Below, in pieces: positions 33,378-46,140 of a stretch of 64,000 bases of DNA. Source of the DNA: Gnetum montanum (Eukaryota > Streptophyta > Gnetopsida > Gnetales > Gnetaceae); the NCBI GenBank assembly GCA_015680685.1, contig MNCI01034636.1, forward strand, positions 1,444,813-1,508,812, given 5' to 3'. The notes below the pieces were generated by a model. The model was not told the origin of the DNA. It worked only from the letters and a program-made list of their open reading frames with translations, and ran no database searches. Both the position numbers and the translations under genes were made by a program. Position 1 is the first letter of the stretch. Each line of letters begins with the position of its first letter.

Positions 33378-35330
33378 ATGTCTTCTTCTTACAAGAGCAA
33401 TTATTTGTCCATGTTTGATGGAGTACATCCACCTGTGCCTCAACAATACCAAGTGGTATATGCTCATCTTGATGAGTATGTATCAAATTTCACCTTCATC
33501 CTACACTAAGATGAACAACTGTGATGGCATGGCATGGAGGGTAACATTATGTTTCCACCTGATTGATCTATTCTTGCAATGCTTCAACAAATGCTTATAC
33601 AATGGGGTCTATAGGAACTTCATGCTAAGTATGTTGTGCAAGATAATGATGTCAAGGATTATCATCCCACTAAGGCACAACGTCTTAGGGATCACCAGTT
33701 ACAACAACATTATGAATTTGTGAAGAAAAAAAGATTTAATGATTCTACATTCCTACTATACTAAAAAGATGTTGGAGAGCCTTTTTATGGGGGTTTTCTA
33801 TTTAGTGAAATTCCTCTTTTTGACTTCTATGAAGGAGGTCAAAACTAGAATTTGCAGTCCATGATTCACAATCCTAGTTTTGGAAAGAATGGATCCAATG
33901 ACAAAGAAGGATCCAAAGAGGCAAGTTAAGGTAGGGATGTGGACAAGAAACAAGATTGTGATCATGGTTATGATCCCTGAAGAGGTGGTAGCAGGTATTG
34001 TGATGCTGCTAGTCCTTCTTCCTCTTCACCTTCATCATCATCCTCTTCTTCTTCTAGCTCTGATCACAACCGTAGGGGGTGCGATCATGATGAAGGTGAC
34101 CAATGGGACCAAAATGATCAAAGGGATTGTCAAGCAAGGCAAAACTAGGGGCATAAGCATTTATGAGAGACATAAAACCATGAATGAAGGGGTTGTAGAG
34201 GGCATCATAGGAACCAAAATTAAGGCCTTGATGAGCCTTTGATTGCTACTCGAAGCATGCTAAACATTGCAGAGGTAGTAAAAATTCCAACAAGGCATGT
34301 AAATGATAGTTAGATCAAAAGACTAGATATGAACAATATTCCTAGGTTTGAAGGGGGATATAACTTAGATCTACATAACCATCTCCATGCTTTTCAAGAT
34401 GCATGTTACTTGCAGAACATAAAGAATGAATGGAAAAAACTTAAGTTGTTCCCATGGACACTCATTAATGAAGTAGAAAACTGGTATCAGTCCTTAGAAC
34501 CAGAATCTATCAAATGATGGGGTACAATGCTTGAATTGTTTAATGGTAAATATCAAACATACTTTAGAGTGTCAAACTTGAGAAGGTAGATCCATGGATG
34601 AAAATAAGGAACATACAAATCCTTGGATGCCTCCATCAATCAATACTATTCATTGATGCACATATGTCCTAGCCATGATTATTATCAACTGGATCAAGTT
34701 CATCAAATTGTATATGGGTTTTGATCTAAAATGATGAGAACCCTTAGTGTTTATGCCTAAGGGAAATTTTAAGAATTAAGCACCCATCAGATCCAAATAT
34801 TGATTGAATAGGTAGCTAAAGAGGAAGGTGAATTGAAAAAACAAGAAAGTGCAGAAGAGTATAATTGTGATGCTTACATTTGAAAGAGGGAGGTTTAATT
34901 TTGTGATAGTGAGGAAGAATCAGCACTTCATGAGATGGTGAATAGGAAAGTCTTACCTCTCCAAAAATTTCAATCCAAAATTACGACCAAGGTTAATTAG
35001 TTATGGGACTCCATGGAGAGTAGATTTCAAGTTATCTTAAAAATTGCTAAAGAGTCAAAAGAATGAGGTGGTGATCATGAGTGCAAGAGGTGCAAGGAAG
35101 TTGAACATGCTTATGAAAAAGATATGGGAAAGATTGTTGCAATAGAAGAAGTTGTAGAAAGTGAATCAGCTGATGATGGTGGGTGTGACATCTACCGATA
35201 TGGACATCCTAAGGGTTTTTGTCCCATCATGTCACACTTACAAGAGTCTGGGGGTGTATGCTTTGAATCCATGACTAACATAAAGCCAAACATCCAGAAT
35301 ATTACCTTATCCCCAAGGTAACTCTAGGTA
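33378..35330 (+). pseudogene. Z gag
   Basis: ATG 33378 (MSSSYKSNYL) opens a frame homologous to E2/E3 gag, with AHLDEYVSNFTFILH then a TAA for Gln (33507-33509). The Ser-rich low-complexity segment is at about 34010-34075. The core has LDMNNIPRFEGGY (about 34323) and NWYQSLEPESIK (about 34477). The helical part has VAKEEGELKKQESAEEYNCDA (about 34813) and the unusual knuckle is CDIYRYGHPKGFC (about 35187). Several stops are glutamine or tryptophan positions. Confidence 0.82.
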
Positions 35331-35799
35331 GTTCTACCAGCAACAATAATATTATCCAAGTGAAACCCCACTGCAACCATATGAGAAATATCAATAATGG
35401 CAGCAACCACAGTCATGGGAACTAGCACCACCAAGGCAAAAATACCCTTACAAATAACCTGATCCTTATGGGTACTACATTTCACAACCCTTGTCTCCAC
35501 ATGACCCCTCCAATCATGTTTTTACTTTCTAATCTCACTACTACCCTTTTGAATATTATCAAACTCATTATCCATATGCAAGAAGGGATACCACCTATTA
35601 CCCTTATCCTCCTATTCCTGCACATCTTCCTCCTCCAGTTGCACAATTACCACATGAAAGAAAAGACCTTTCTTCAAACTATGTAGTCTACCTAAGCCCT
35701 CAAATACACCGGTAGATGACAACCCTATTCCTCCATCTTTTTCTATATCAAATACCTTTGAGTCCCCTTCAAATAAAAAATTTCCTATGATCCACACTA

Positions 35800-36251
35800 T
35801 GATGCTTACTCATGTCATAATTGATTGGATCCATGCTGGAAACCTTCCTAGGAAATTAGCTAAACCTGGAAGTGCTCTCATTTATTTGTAGATTGCTAGA
35901 AATGGACCATGCAAAGCTCTTCTCAATTCTATTTCTAGTGTTATCCTAATCTCTCATGCGACATATATTTCCTGGAACCTACCTCCTCTCAAGAAGAGCA
36001 ATATTAGATTAAAATTGGCAAACCAATCCATCACTATTTTATTAGGATTGGTAGAAGAAATCATGACCACTCTCTGTGGGTGGTCTTATCCTACTAATTT
36101 CTTAGTGATCAAAGTGAAGAATTGCAAAGGGGACTTTCCAATCATCATGGAAAGGACATGGCTAAGTATCATTGGTGCTAGGATGGGCATCAGAGATCTT
36201 TCCCTAGAAATATCCAAAGAAAATGCATTTATAAAGATTAATAAGAAGTGA
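35800..36251 (+). pseudogene. Z aspartic protease
   Basis: The frame includes KPGSALIYL, the position after which DSGS is expected but not recognisable. It then gives LANQSITILLGLVEEI (about 36012), CGWSYPTNFLVIKV and the conserved FPIIMERTWLSIIGA (about 36140), ending KINKK before TGA at 36249. Confidence 0.7.
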
Positions 36252-36539
36252 GTTCCATGCATCATGTACAGTGATACAAGGTGTAATTTTGTGTAAAAAA
36301 TTTAGGCAGTGAAATGAGCATCTATCTCTACATGCAAGTAGTGTGCACTAGAAGTAGAAATTCAAAGGTGTTTGTACATAACAGCCACAAAATAAGAGGG
36401 CACCCAATGGCTAACCATCAATTTTGAGAGCATCACACTTTGCATGAAACCATCTAAGAGCCTGACATGCACATATGTCATAGGCATGGATGAACTAGAG
36501 TAATTTCATCAGCAACTCTCTAATGATACAAATGGTGAT

Positions 36540-37400
36540 ACCTATTGGGAAAAGTTGGAAATTCCTAAAAATTTTAAGCAAGAGTTCCTTGAGCTAAAAC
36601 CTCTATCGACCAACATGTAATATGTGTTTTTAAAAAATGAGAAGCCAGTCATAATTAATGCAAATATTTCTCTAGAATAGAATATAGTGTTGGTAAATAT
36701 GGTTGAAAAATGGTCAGTAGCCTTTGCCGAGTCATATCTTGAACTCATAGGGATTGATCAAAGGATATGCCAGCATTACATCTACATTGATCTAGCCATG
36801 AAGCCAAAGAAACAACCATAGAGGCAATTGAATCCTAAACTAAAGTAGATCATCAAATAGGAAATAGGAAAACTCCTTAAGGTAGGGTTCATTTATCCAA
36901 TTACAGATAGTGAGTGGATTGGTCCACTCGTTATTGTGCCTAAGAAATGTGGCAAGTGACAGGTTTGCATCGATTTTTAGCTATTGAATATGGCAACATT
37001 CAAGGACCATTTTCTATCCCCATTTGTTGATCAAGTGTTAGACACAATATTTGGGCATAGCTACTACAGTTTTCTGGATGGTTATAGGGGCTATAACCAA
37101 ATCCAAATTATACTAGAGGACCAAGCCAAAATAACATTTATGAGTCCTTGGGGGACTTTTGTATATCGCAAGATGCCTTTTGGTCTATGCAATGCCCCTG
37201 CTACCTTTCAACACCTACTTCTAAGCATTTTTTAATAGAAAATTGATAGTGGTGTGGAATTCTTCATGGATGAATTCTCCATGTATAGAGCTACATTTGA
37301 GAAAGCCTTGGACCACCTTAAGCAAGTACTAAAATGATGTGTTGAGATAAACCTCAGGCTCAATTGGTAGAAAAGTCATTTAATGGTTAAAAAAGGCATT
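36540..37400 (+). pseudogene. Z reverse transcriptase
   Basis: RT blocks in order: GFIYPITDSEWIGPLVIVPKK (about 36887), a stop for Trp, QVCIDF (about 36960), YYSFLDGYRGYNQIQI (about 37062) and RKMPFGLCNAPATFQ (about 37170). The catalytic box reads FFMDEF (about 37259), with the second Asp of the xDD motif replaced by Glu. The spacing agrees with Ty3/gypsy RT. The aspartate change plus stops make it inactive. Confidence 0.85.
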
Positions 37401-38065
37401 GTATTGGGACATAGAATATCACAAGTAAGAATTGAAGTTAACCCCAAAAAAATAAGGGTCATCCAAGGAATAACCCACCAACTAGAAAATGTCAAAAATG
37501 TTCGATCATTCCTTGAACATACTGGCTAATACCAATGATTCATAGAGAATTTATCTAAAATCACAAAATGCATTGGTAGAACTGACAAAGAAAGATACTC
37601 CATTTGTCTGGACCATGGAATGTGAACAAACATTCCAACAACTAAAAGAGAAACTTGTCTAAAATCCAATCCTAGAAGCACCCAGCTAGTTCAAACCATT
37701 TCATGTTATGACACATGCATCAAATTATGCCTTGAGAGTTGTGCTTTTGTAGATGGATGACAAGAACCTTCCATACTACATCCACTATGTAAGCTAAAGC
37801 ATTATGAATGGACAATTGAACTACACCACTATAGAAAAATAATTGATTGTAGTGGTGTTTGCTCTAGAGAAGTTCAGGCACTAGGTGCTTAGATACAAAG
37901 TGTTTATGCACATAGACCATAGTGCCATCTGCTTCTTGATGAACAAGCCAATGGTGAGCCCTCATGCCATGCAGTGGTTGGTGATCTTACAGGAATTCAA
38001 TCTCACGATGGTAGATCAAAAGAACACTAAGAATGTGGTCATTGATCATTTATCTCAGCTATGAT
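37401..38065 (+). pseudogene. Z RNase H
   Basis: After a frameshift near 37560 the translation gives VVLLQMDDKNLPYYIHYVS (about 37738), VVVFALEKFRH.VLRYKVFMH (about 37850), DHSAICFLMNKPMVS (about 37918) and NVVIDHLSQL (about 38034), the usual Ty3 RNase H succession. Several stops. Confidence 0.8.
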
Positions 38066-38289
38066 GGGACAACAAAGAGGAAGAAAGCCCACTATCTAAT
38101 ATGTTTCCTGAAAAACTCCCCTTTTTTGGGGCTATAACTAAATAATTAACCAATGATTCTAATTGGTATGATGGCATATTTAACTATCTTCTCACCCAAG
38201 AGATGCCACAAGGGTTGGACCACCAAAAGAAACAATAGTTTCTTCACTAGGTAAAATGCTTCATGAAGATCAATGGACACCTCTAAAAG

Positions 38290-39260
38290 GTGTGCGTTAA
38301 TGACTTGGTTCATTGGTGTGTTTTAGATGCTAATCAACTATGCATTCTCTAAGATGCTCATGAAGGTCTTTGCAGAGGCCACTATGCTAGGAGATGCATA
38401 GCCATTAAGATCTTGATGGTAGGGTACTATTGGCCAAAAATCTTCAGGAATGCACATCAATATGTCCACTCTTGTGAACAATGCCAACAAGATGGTGGAA
38501 TGACTACTCGAATGGAGGGACCTCAACAATGGATTCAACCATTGAAATCCTTTGACACTTGGGACATTGGCTTCATGGGTCATATCATGCCTATGTCATC
38601 GACTATACATCTTCTACTACTACTCGATTTGTACAAAAAAATGTTGTAAATAGGTTTGGTATGCCACATGCATTAATTTCTGATAATGGAACTTACTTTA
38701 TAGGAACTACTTTTTGGAAGCTCATGCAATGCTTAAGGGTTGAACATAAACTCAAAACACCTTACCATCCCAAAGCCAATGGTCAAGCTGAGGTTACCAA
38801 TGGGGAAGTCACACAGATTCTAATAAGAACTATTAGCAAATATAGGAAAGACTAGAGCATAAAACTTAACGATTCCCTTCGGGCCTACTTCTCAACATGG
38901 AAACTTCCTATAGGCTACTCTCCCTATGAGCTTGTGTATGGAAAATTACCAACACTTTCTATTCAATCTAAGCTTTGTACACTTCCAATAGCATGTGACC
39001 TTGACCTTAACTTGAGTCTAGCACTTAAAACAAAGACTAATGAATCTCAACATGCTAGACAGGAATTGATTCGTGACCCTATCATCTAATGAGTTGCACA
39101 AGGCCTACAACAAAAAACACCATGACCTTAAAATGAAGAAAGTCAAGTTTCAACTAAGAGATAAGGTTTTCTACTAGAATCCCACACATGTACCTCAGTG
39201 AACTAAGTTACAAACATTGTAGAAAGGACCTTATATAATTTATGAAACTTTTTCTTCTAG
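38290..39260 (+). pseudogene. Z integrase
   Basis: The HHCC zinc-binding module (AHEGLCRGHYA at about 38358, CEQCQQDG at about 38474) is well preserved. WDIGFMGHI (about 38560) holds the first catalytic Asp. After frame changes NRFGMPHALISDNGTYFIGT (about 38650) carries the second, and YHPKANGQAEVTNGE (about 38764) the region of the Glu, which appears kept. GYSPYELVYGKLPTL (about 38913) follows. The C-terminal chromodomain-free tail decays by about 39260. Confidence 0.85.
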
Positions 39261-39417
39261 GGCTATGATGATCTACAAACCTGAGAACTTAGACAAGAAA
39301 TAGTTGATCAACATAAAACAAGTCAAACCTTTCCATGAGCATAATCTAACAAATACAACAAATGCCTCATTAGGTGGACAACTACTTTCAATATTTCAAA
39401 TCTCCTCCTTTCAAGTC

Positions 39418-41462
39418 AGTTGTGGGGGAGATGACCATCCATGTTAACTATATAAGAGGCTCCTTAATTTTTTACCATTTTTTTTTACACATTTTTTTTC
39501 TACAACTTTTTTTTTTACACATTCTTTAGTTTACATTTTCTTATTTTCATGTTATTAATCTTCTTTAATTTTTGTTTTACAACATCATTAGTTCATTTGT
39601 TATTTTGTGAATATTTTACACTTTCTTTTATATATTTTTTATTTTGGTGCAATTTTCTAACTTTTTATTAATAAGTGCCAGGCATAGTGGTAATTCATTG
39701 CTTGATGGTGGTATGTACTATTTTGTTATTTGATTGTTGGTGTCTGGATTATAGCTTTGAATTTTGTTACTGATAATGAGGACATGATTTATTTTCATGC
39801 AACAGGCAATGAGTCCACAACATCCATCCATCCAAAAAATCTATGGTTTTCCTTGTTTTGGAAATGTACAGTCCCTTTTTCATTAACAAAACTATAATGA
39901 ACTTGTAACTTTTGTAGTTTTTAGAATTGGAAATAATTCAAAGGTTTGAACAGGGTTTGACTTCAAAGGGATTTGGTATTCTTTGTGCTTTTCTACTTAC
40001 TTGGGTGCATGTGTGTTTTCATGGATTTCTTACCATTTCATGTCAACCAATAAAAGGAAGTTGAATAAGTCTTTGCATGCTATGGTTCTTGTAAAAAAAT
40101 GATGGTAATTCAAATCACACCCCTTAGACACAATAAATGAATAATTCTTTTCATGGTGTGGTTTCCATTTCAAAAATAAAAATAAAAATAAAAATAAAAC
40201 CAGTGAAAATTCAAAGCACACACCTTAGACAAAATAAAAGGGCTACAAGCACTAGTTATGGGACTAGAATGACATGTTACCCATGGTTGAAGGTCCCCTC
40301 TAACTAAGGCTCTTCTTTACTTCCTAGTTCTCTTTTCTTCTCTAATAAGGAATAGTGGTTTTTTTGTCGGAGCACTCTTGTGTCTCAGTGGGTAGACTAG
40401 TCTTAGAATTGCAATGCAAAGTCACTAAATTAGGTTGGTTTTGGTTTGGAATAAGGATGGATCTTATCAAGTCATTTAACCATAAACTTCATAATGGACT
40501 TCCTGTAACCTTAATCAAGAACTCCATTCCACTCTCTCTCTTATCCATCTATGCTTTCCATGTCTCACCTCATTGCCAGTTTCATGTTCTTGTTCGATGT
40601 CCTAGATGGATGTGTCAAAATTCTTAGGTAGTCTCTTCCAAGTTTTTGTACTTAACCTTCCATAATTATTAATCATCCACAAAGCCCACGAACTTCTTGG
40701 TTTGAAGTTATGCAAGTGTAATAAAAGGCTTATTCCTACTTTGGAAAGGACATACTTACATATATTTTGGTTAGATTAGTTAAGTTCTTTATCCTTAGAC
40801 ACTCTCACAATCAAATCATTTTGTTTACCTCATGAATGACATCCAATTGTGTGCATCTTCACAACATTTTTCAGTGAAATATTTTATTGTTACTATTGTA
40901 AATTCTTACATCCTCTTCAAGCAATTCATCCTATTTAAAATTTTTCCAATTTAATGAACCACTTATCTATTTTACCCTATTTGTTAATCTCCCCGCTAAC
41001 ACTACTATAGAAATCAAGCTACCATAATCACAACCTAGTTGAGTGTAACCACCAACAAGACAAGGTACTTACTAGCTATGTGTTATAAATTGCATACTAA
41101 TTCATGATTTTGTTATGATTACAGTGAGAAGCATGGAATAGAAGTGGATCTATCTTCACCAAGGATGACACAATAGTATTACATGACAAGGACTATTCAT
41201 GATCATGGGATCTTCTCTCTCACTCTTCAGCTAGTAAGAGGTGTTGGATGTTAGTTTTATCAAGGGTGTTCACTTCTCTTATCATGAACACCCAAATTTG
41301 TAAAGATTGTAACTTTGTATACTTGGGCACTCAAAATTTGTATGTTCCATCTCAGTTAGTTTGTATGTCAATCAATAATCCCATACCTCCCCAATATTTT
41401 GTAAGAAGCTTGTTCCTTCTCTTCTCCACTTGAGGACGAGTTTTCATTCAGTCATGGGGGTA
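39418..41462 (+). other. 3' non-coding region of Z
   Basis: It starts with AGTTGTGGGGG (39418-39428), the counterpart of the internal motif of E2. T-rich ACACATTTTT sequence (39470-39545), patches shared with E2/E3, an intron-like segment (41065-41124; CAAG|GTACTT...TTACAG|TG) and the polypurine tract AGTCATGGGGGTA (41450-41462) follow. The site corresponding to the T insertion in X is near 40275. No long conserved frame. Confidence 0.75.
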
Positions 41463-42304
41463 TGATGAGTCATGTTATAACATGCTTTGATATTGGATAC
41501 CCAATATCAGAGCCTCAATATCAGATATTTGATATTAGAGCCCAATATGTGTTATCAGATATTTAATATAACAGGGTATATGATGATCTATAAATATAAT
41601 GCTTGGGCTCATGATTTTGATATCAGTTTTTGTCATAGTTAGTGAAGCTCTTGTAGTTTGTTTTCTCTAGAGTTAGAATATTTTCAAAGTACCAACAGCA
41701 AGAGTTTGAGTGTGTACAAATTTTTGTTTGAAGAATGATGTACCTAAGCATACTAGTATGATGGGAATAAAAATGAACCCTTTTGATCATCCTTGTAGCA
41801 TTGAGAATAGATTAATGTTTCCTTGATGCATTTAATATTCATGCACTTTAATGCATTTAAGTTAAGTAATTAATTTCTAGTTGTTAATTAACACAAGCAC
41901 AACTACTTCAAACATTTGTGTAGCACTTGGTAACCCAGAAATGCTTAATGTTTGATATCCTAGTAGTGCTATATGTGTTCAGGAAAGTGGGACGGGTACT
42001 TGTGTTAGGCTAGCTAGGAAGTAGATATATTAGATCCTAAATTACTCTACCTCTCATTATTGTTGTAGGTGATTAAGTTTATAAACCATAAAATGATAAA
42101 AATCATGTACCTTAATTACACTTAAACCATATCCTTGAGCTTCAGAAGCATAGTTGGAAATACAAAAAATGTTCTCAATGCCCATTTTACTTCCTAGAAG
42201 AACTATTTCACTAGAGAAATATAGTCCATGGAATTCAAATAGATAATGCATGAACATCTTAGTGATTCATATGGTTGGGCATAGGGATGCCTTGCCACTC
42301 ATCA
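41463..42304 (+). repeat. 3' LTR of Z
   Basis: 842 bp, TGATGAGTCATG...CACTCATCA. It aligns throughout with 32361-33219. Confidence 0.92.
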
Positions 42305-42760
42305 ACCAACTACTGAAGAGTGGGAGCATGCAATACAAATAGATGATTGAAGCCACTTGAAAGAAGCATGAGCAGCTATGTGAAATAGCCAAAGACCCCA
42401 CTATAGCAATGAAAGATGATTCACAATTTCCTGGGTATTTCAAACTAGACCACTTTTGCCACTATTACCAACTTCCTGGTCATGACACAGACTTCTACCT
42501 CATGCTAAAGAATTAGCTACAAAGGATGATCGATAGGGGAAAGTTGGTCTTAGATGCTTCCAACCTAGTCTGGCCACAAAATCAATCAATGCAGGTCTAC
42601 AAAGACCTATGTAATGCTAATGATAGCCTTACATTATTTTAGCCTTTAACATAGATTATGATCAGAGACTTATGAAAGAACCATATGTGATCTAGGTGTT
42701 CCCTTGCAATGAAGAGGCTTCTCCAGCTTCCACCAGTGGAAGATTCCCCTTTGTCATGAG
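42305..42760 (+). pseudogene. T gag, C-terminal part with zinc-finger remnant
   Basis: After accaa (42305-42309) the frame continues LLKSGSMQYK and reaches FCHYYQLPGHDTDFYLMLKN (about 42451-42510). This resembles the C/H-rich finger (C-x2-3-H-x-GHDTDxC) near the end of Tat-type gag proteins, with the last Cys changed to Tyr. The following NQSMQVYKDL is in the same frame before decay sets in. Confidence 0.75.
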
Positions 42761-43479
42761 AGTACCATCACAAATGTCTTTGAGGGAACCTTTTGTTATC
42801 AAGGTCCCCTAGCTTAACATAACCGAACCAACTATACAATGACCTTCTATGGTGGCTAATGCTACTACCTGTTCTAGCAACCAAAAAACTTCAAGTAAGC
42901 AAAAGAAGAAGCATAAGCAAAAGCCTAGCAACAAGGGTGAAAAGTAGAAATAGGCATGAAAGAAAGTGGGCCCATCAAAGCCCACTCCCCTTTTAGCTAT
43001 ACCCATGACCTCCTCTATCCAACCTACTCCAACCAAAAAGCCACAGGAAGATCCTAAAGCCCATAACTAGAACAACAAGGAAAAGCTCTAACAACAACCA
43101 CAACCTAAAGTTATAGTTTGCATTTTGGGGTACATGGAGGAAGTAAAGCACAACTAGGACAACAAGCTAGTGGCCAATGATAAAAGCTTCCTTAGTGCGA
43201 TGGATCAAGTTAAGTAATCTTTGAGGTAGAAAAACACAACTCTAAGCTTGTATGACCTAATTATAACTTCCATCACATATCATGAGGGGCTAGTCAAAAT
43301 GTTGACTTCTATCCCTATTAGTGAGGAAATCCCCACTAAGAAGGAATCCATCAATGTAGTGATGATTTTTTCCTCACCAAGGGAGGAGAAGTCAACACCC
43401 CTAGTATTTCATGATAGAAAAATCAAGGTTAATCCTTGAAATTACAAAGTAACTAGGACTTCTATGTTCATAACCATAT

Positions 43480-43870
43480 GTGTATGAAAGTTTAAAGCAC
43501 ATTAGGTGCATGTTGATGATGGAGCTACAACCAACATTGTTCCATGCACCATTGTTGAATGCTTGGGCCTAAATGAGTAGATATAGCCTACATCAATTGC
43601 TACCCTCAAAAATTTTAATGGATCAATGGTTGTTGTCAAGGGGCCTATCTCCTTAGACTTTGTGGTAGGAGAGCAATTCTCCATAACCACCAATTTCATG
43701 GCAAAGGAGACACTATGGTTCAACCTTATCCTGAGAAGATCATTGTTAGCTCAATTACAGGCCATGTCCTTAACCATCCATTAAGAAATTTACCTTCCTT
43801 ATGAGGGAGGTGAAATCATCATTCATGGTGATAACACGATTCTCATGGCTATAAACAATGTGAACATAGA
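43480..43870 (+). pseudogene. T aspartic protease
   Basis: The translation includes VHVDDGATTNIVPCTIVECL (about 43508), where DDGA is the catalytic motif. It continues PTSIATLKNF, a degraded LILRR (from LGRPW; about 43725) and IYLPYEGGEIIIHGDN (about 43790). This is the block order of gypsy protease. The active Asp appears kept; stops interrupt the frame. Confidence 0.75.
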
Positions 43871-45679
43871 GTAGGGGTTTGAAGTGGAGCTTCAAGAAGA
43901 AGCTTCCAACCATGAAATTCAACAACCCAAGAGAGAGAAATAATCCAAGAAAGCCAATGATGACAATGATAAGAAATAGAATGTGTTATGGAATTAACTC
44001 CTTTTAACATCATCAATGAAGGGGATGGTGAATATAAGCTTGTGTAGAGTAGACCTTACTTATTCCCTAATCTCACAACGATTAGGAAGAAGTTGCACAA
44101 GTGAAGTTCACCTTAACCTTTTCATCCCATGCCCCTATAACCAGATGCACTGATATTTGGGTTCTATCCTTTCTTTCTTAATTTGTTATACCTTTTTATG
44201 CAATTCGTTTTACTGTTTATGCATATAGCCTAAGTTTCTACTTTCATTTGTATCCTTATTATAACCTTTCTTTTTCTTTACTTTTACTCATATTATAAAC
44301 ATCAAAAAGCCTTAAAAGATAAAATCACCAAAATAATGGCTTGCTATGACCTTAAACTAGCATCAAGGCCTACTATGGTCTTAAAGTAGCAAAATTACAT
44401 TTACTAAAAATCTAAATTGGCATTGTAGTTTGCTAAGACTTTAAACTAGCAACATGGCCCTCCATGGCCTTAAATTGGCAAAGACAATGCAACATGGCCT
44501 AACAAAATCTTAAACTACAAAAATAATACAGCATGTTCCCATCATGGCCTGAAATTGGAAAATGTCTCTTTTATGATATTCTTGTTTAGCCTATTATTGC
44601 ATTGATTAGCCATAACCAAAAATGTCAACCTAGCCATTCGCAACATTTATAACATTTATAATGCTTACTAGAACAACATATATAGCCTTTGATAATGTCC
44701 ATAACATTTACAATGCTTGCTAAAACTATAGATATATATAGCCAAAAATAAAACCAAGATTTTAAAATTTAAATTTAAAGTATCCATAACATACATAGCC
44801 ATGGTCACACTCTATAGCAAGAGTACTAAGAAAAATAATAATAGTAACCATTTATAACATAGTCTTGGCAAACATTAGCCATCAACATAAAAGTAAAAGA
44901 AATATAGCCAACAACCTAAAATTGAGTAGATGGAGGAAGTGGTGGATCATCTCCACCCTCACTACTGGGGTCACCAATGTCTCTTGATGCTTAAAATACA
45001 AGAACACATGGCTAGTTAGTAAACAATAGCCAAAACCATAACTTCACAATGATGAGGATGGAATTCAAGTAAACCATACATGAAACAAAGCAAAAACATT
45101 ATGACTAATTAGAATTTCTTAACAAGTTTGAAAAAAACATCCTAGTTAGAGCTGAAATTAGCATCCATAAAAAGCTCTAAGACTTTTATCTAAATTGGCT
45201 TAAGAAATTCCATAAAAAGAATTATTACAACTTTTCATAGCCTTTTCCTTCATAGCAAAAATATTATAGCCAAAAATTCATAGCCAAAATTAAGCCTTAG
45301 TTTAAACCATGCATAAACTTAGAAAAAGAATTGAAACATAGAAAAAAGCATATAGCCATAGCAAAAAGCCTACTAAAAATAGCAAAAGCCTTTACTTTTC
45401 TTTAAAAAAAAATTTAAAACATAAGTTTTACATATTTAGCAATCATGGGAGTTGAAAAGAGTAATCTCTAAGCATGTCATCCATCTCGAAAGGGATAAAG
45501 TGCTACAACCATGATACAACCATAACCAAAAATTTATGAAAAGTTCATCTAACCTCCAATTTCAGTAATTTTACCATAAAAGGAATCTTGAAATCATGAA
45601 CCTTCCAACTATAGCCATTACAACTAAGAAAACATAACTATTTTTGCATAAGATAGACAAAACTAGCAAAAATTGTAGT

Positions 45680-46140
45680 TGTCACCATTAATCCCCTTTT
45701 GACATAAGGTTGGTAAAAAATTTACAAAATTTTTTTGAGCTCCAAATGGAGTGCTTCCACCATAGTTTGAAATATTAAATCAAACCCTACACATCCATAC
45801 TTAAGAAAAATTCAAAACCATTGCTGTTTATGCTTGAAAAACTTCATCAATTTGGATAAAAATCTAAAAATGGCATAAACCTCCTTTTGACACACGCTTA
45901 ATGAAAAATTCATTAAAACTCTACTTGAAGTATAATTGGAGTGATTCCAACTTTGTTGAAAATTGGAAGCCAAGGTCCACCTAGCCATCCCAAAAAAAAC
46001 TAAAAATCTTGCCATTTACTTAGAAAAAAAAATCATGAACACACATGAAAATCTAAAAATGGCATAAAAAGCCTAATTGCATGACCTTGGAAAAACTACC
46101 ATAACTTAATTGTTTTAAAGGAAAATCAAAAGCCATTGGA
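45680..46140. repeat. Diverged tandem units of about 0.2 kb
   Basis: Related segments beginning CCTTTTGACA(C/T)A and followed by TGGAGTG(A/C)TTCCA occur near 45690 and 45888, with a weaker unit at 46046 after the shared ATCTAAAAATGGCATAAA. Boundaries are approximate. Confidence 0.45.

Larger units (their letters stand above)
32361..42304 (+). mobile_element. Ty3/gypsy (Athila-like) element Z, complete layout, decayed
   Basis: LTRs at 32361-33219 and 41463-42304; duplication aacaa (32356-32360) and accaa (42305-42309), one mismatch. It has gag, protease, RT, RNase H, integrase and the family's 2 kb 3' region, 9.94 kb in total. It is the reference copy for the family here: gag and protease align with E2 and E3, while pol is present only here and in X. 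Every gene has several stops. Confidence 0.92.

Noticed and set aside
45812-46015. 67-codon minus-strand frame
   Set aside because: It overlaps imperfect non-coding tandem units and has no recognisable motif.
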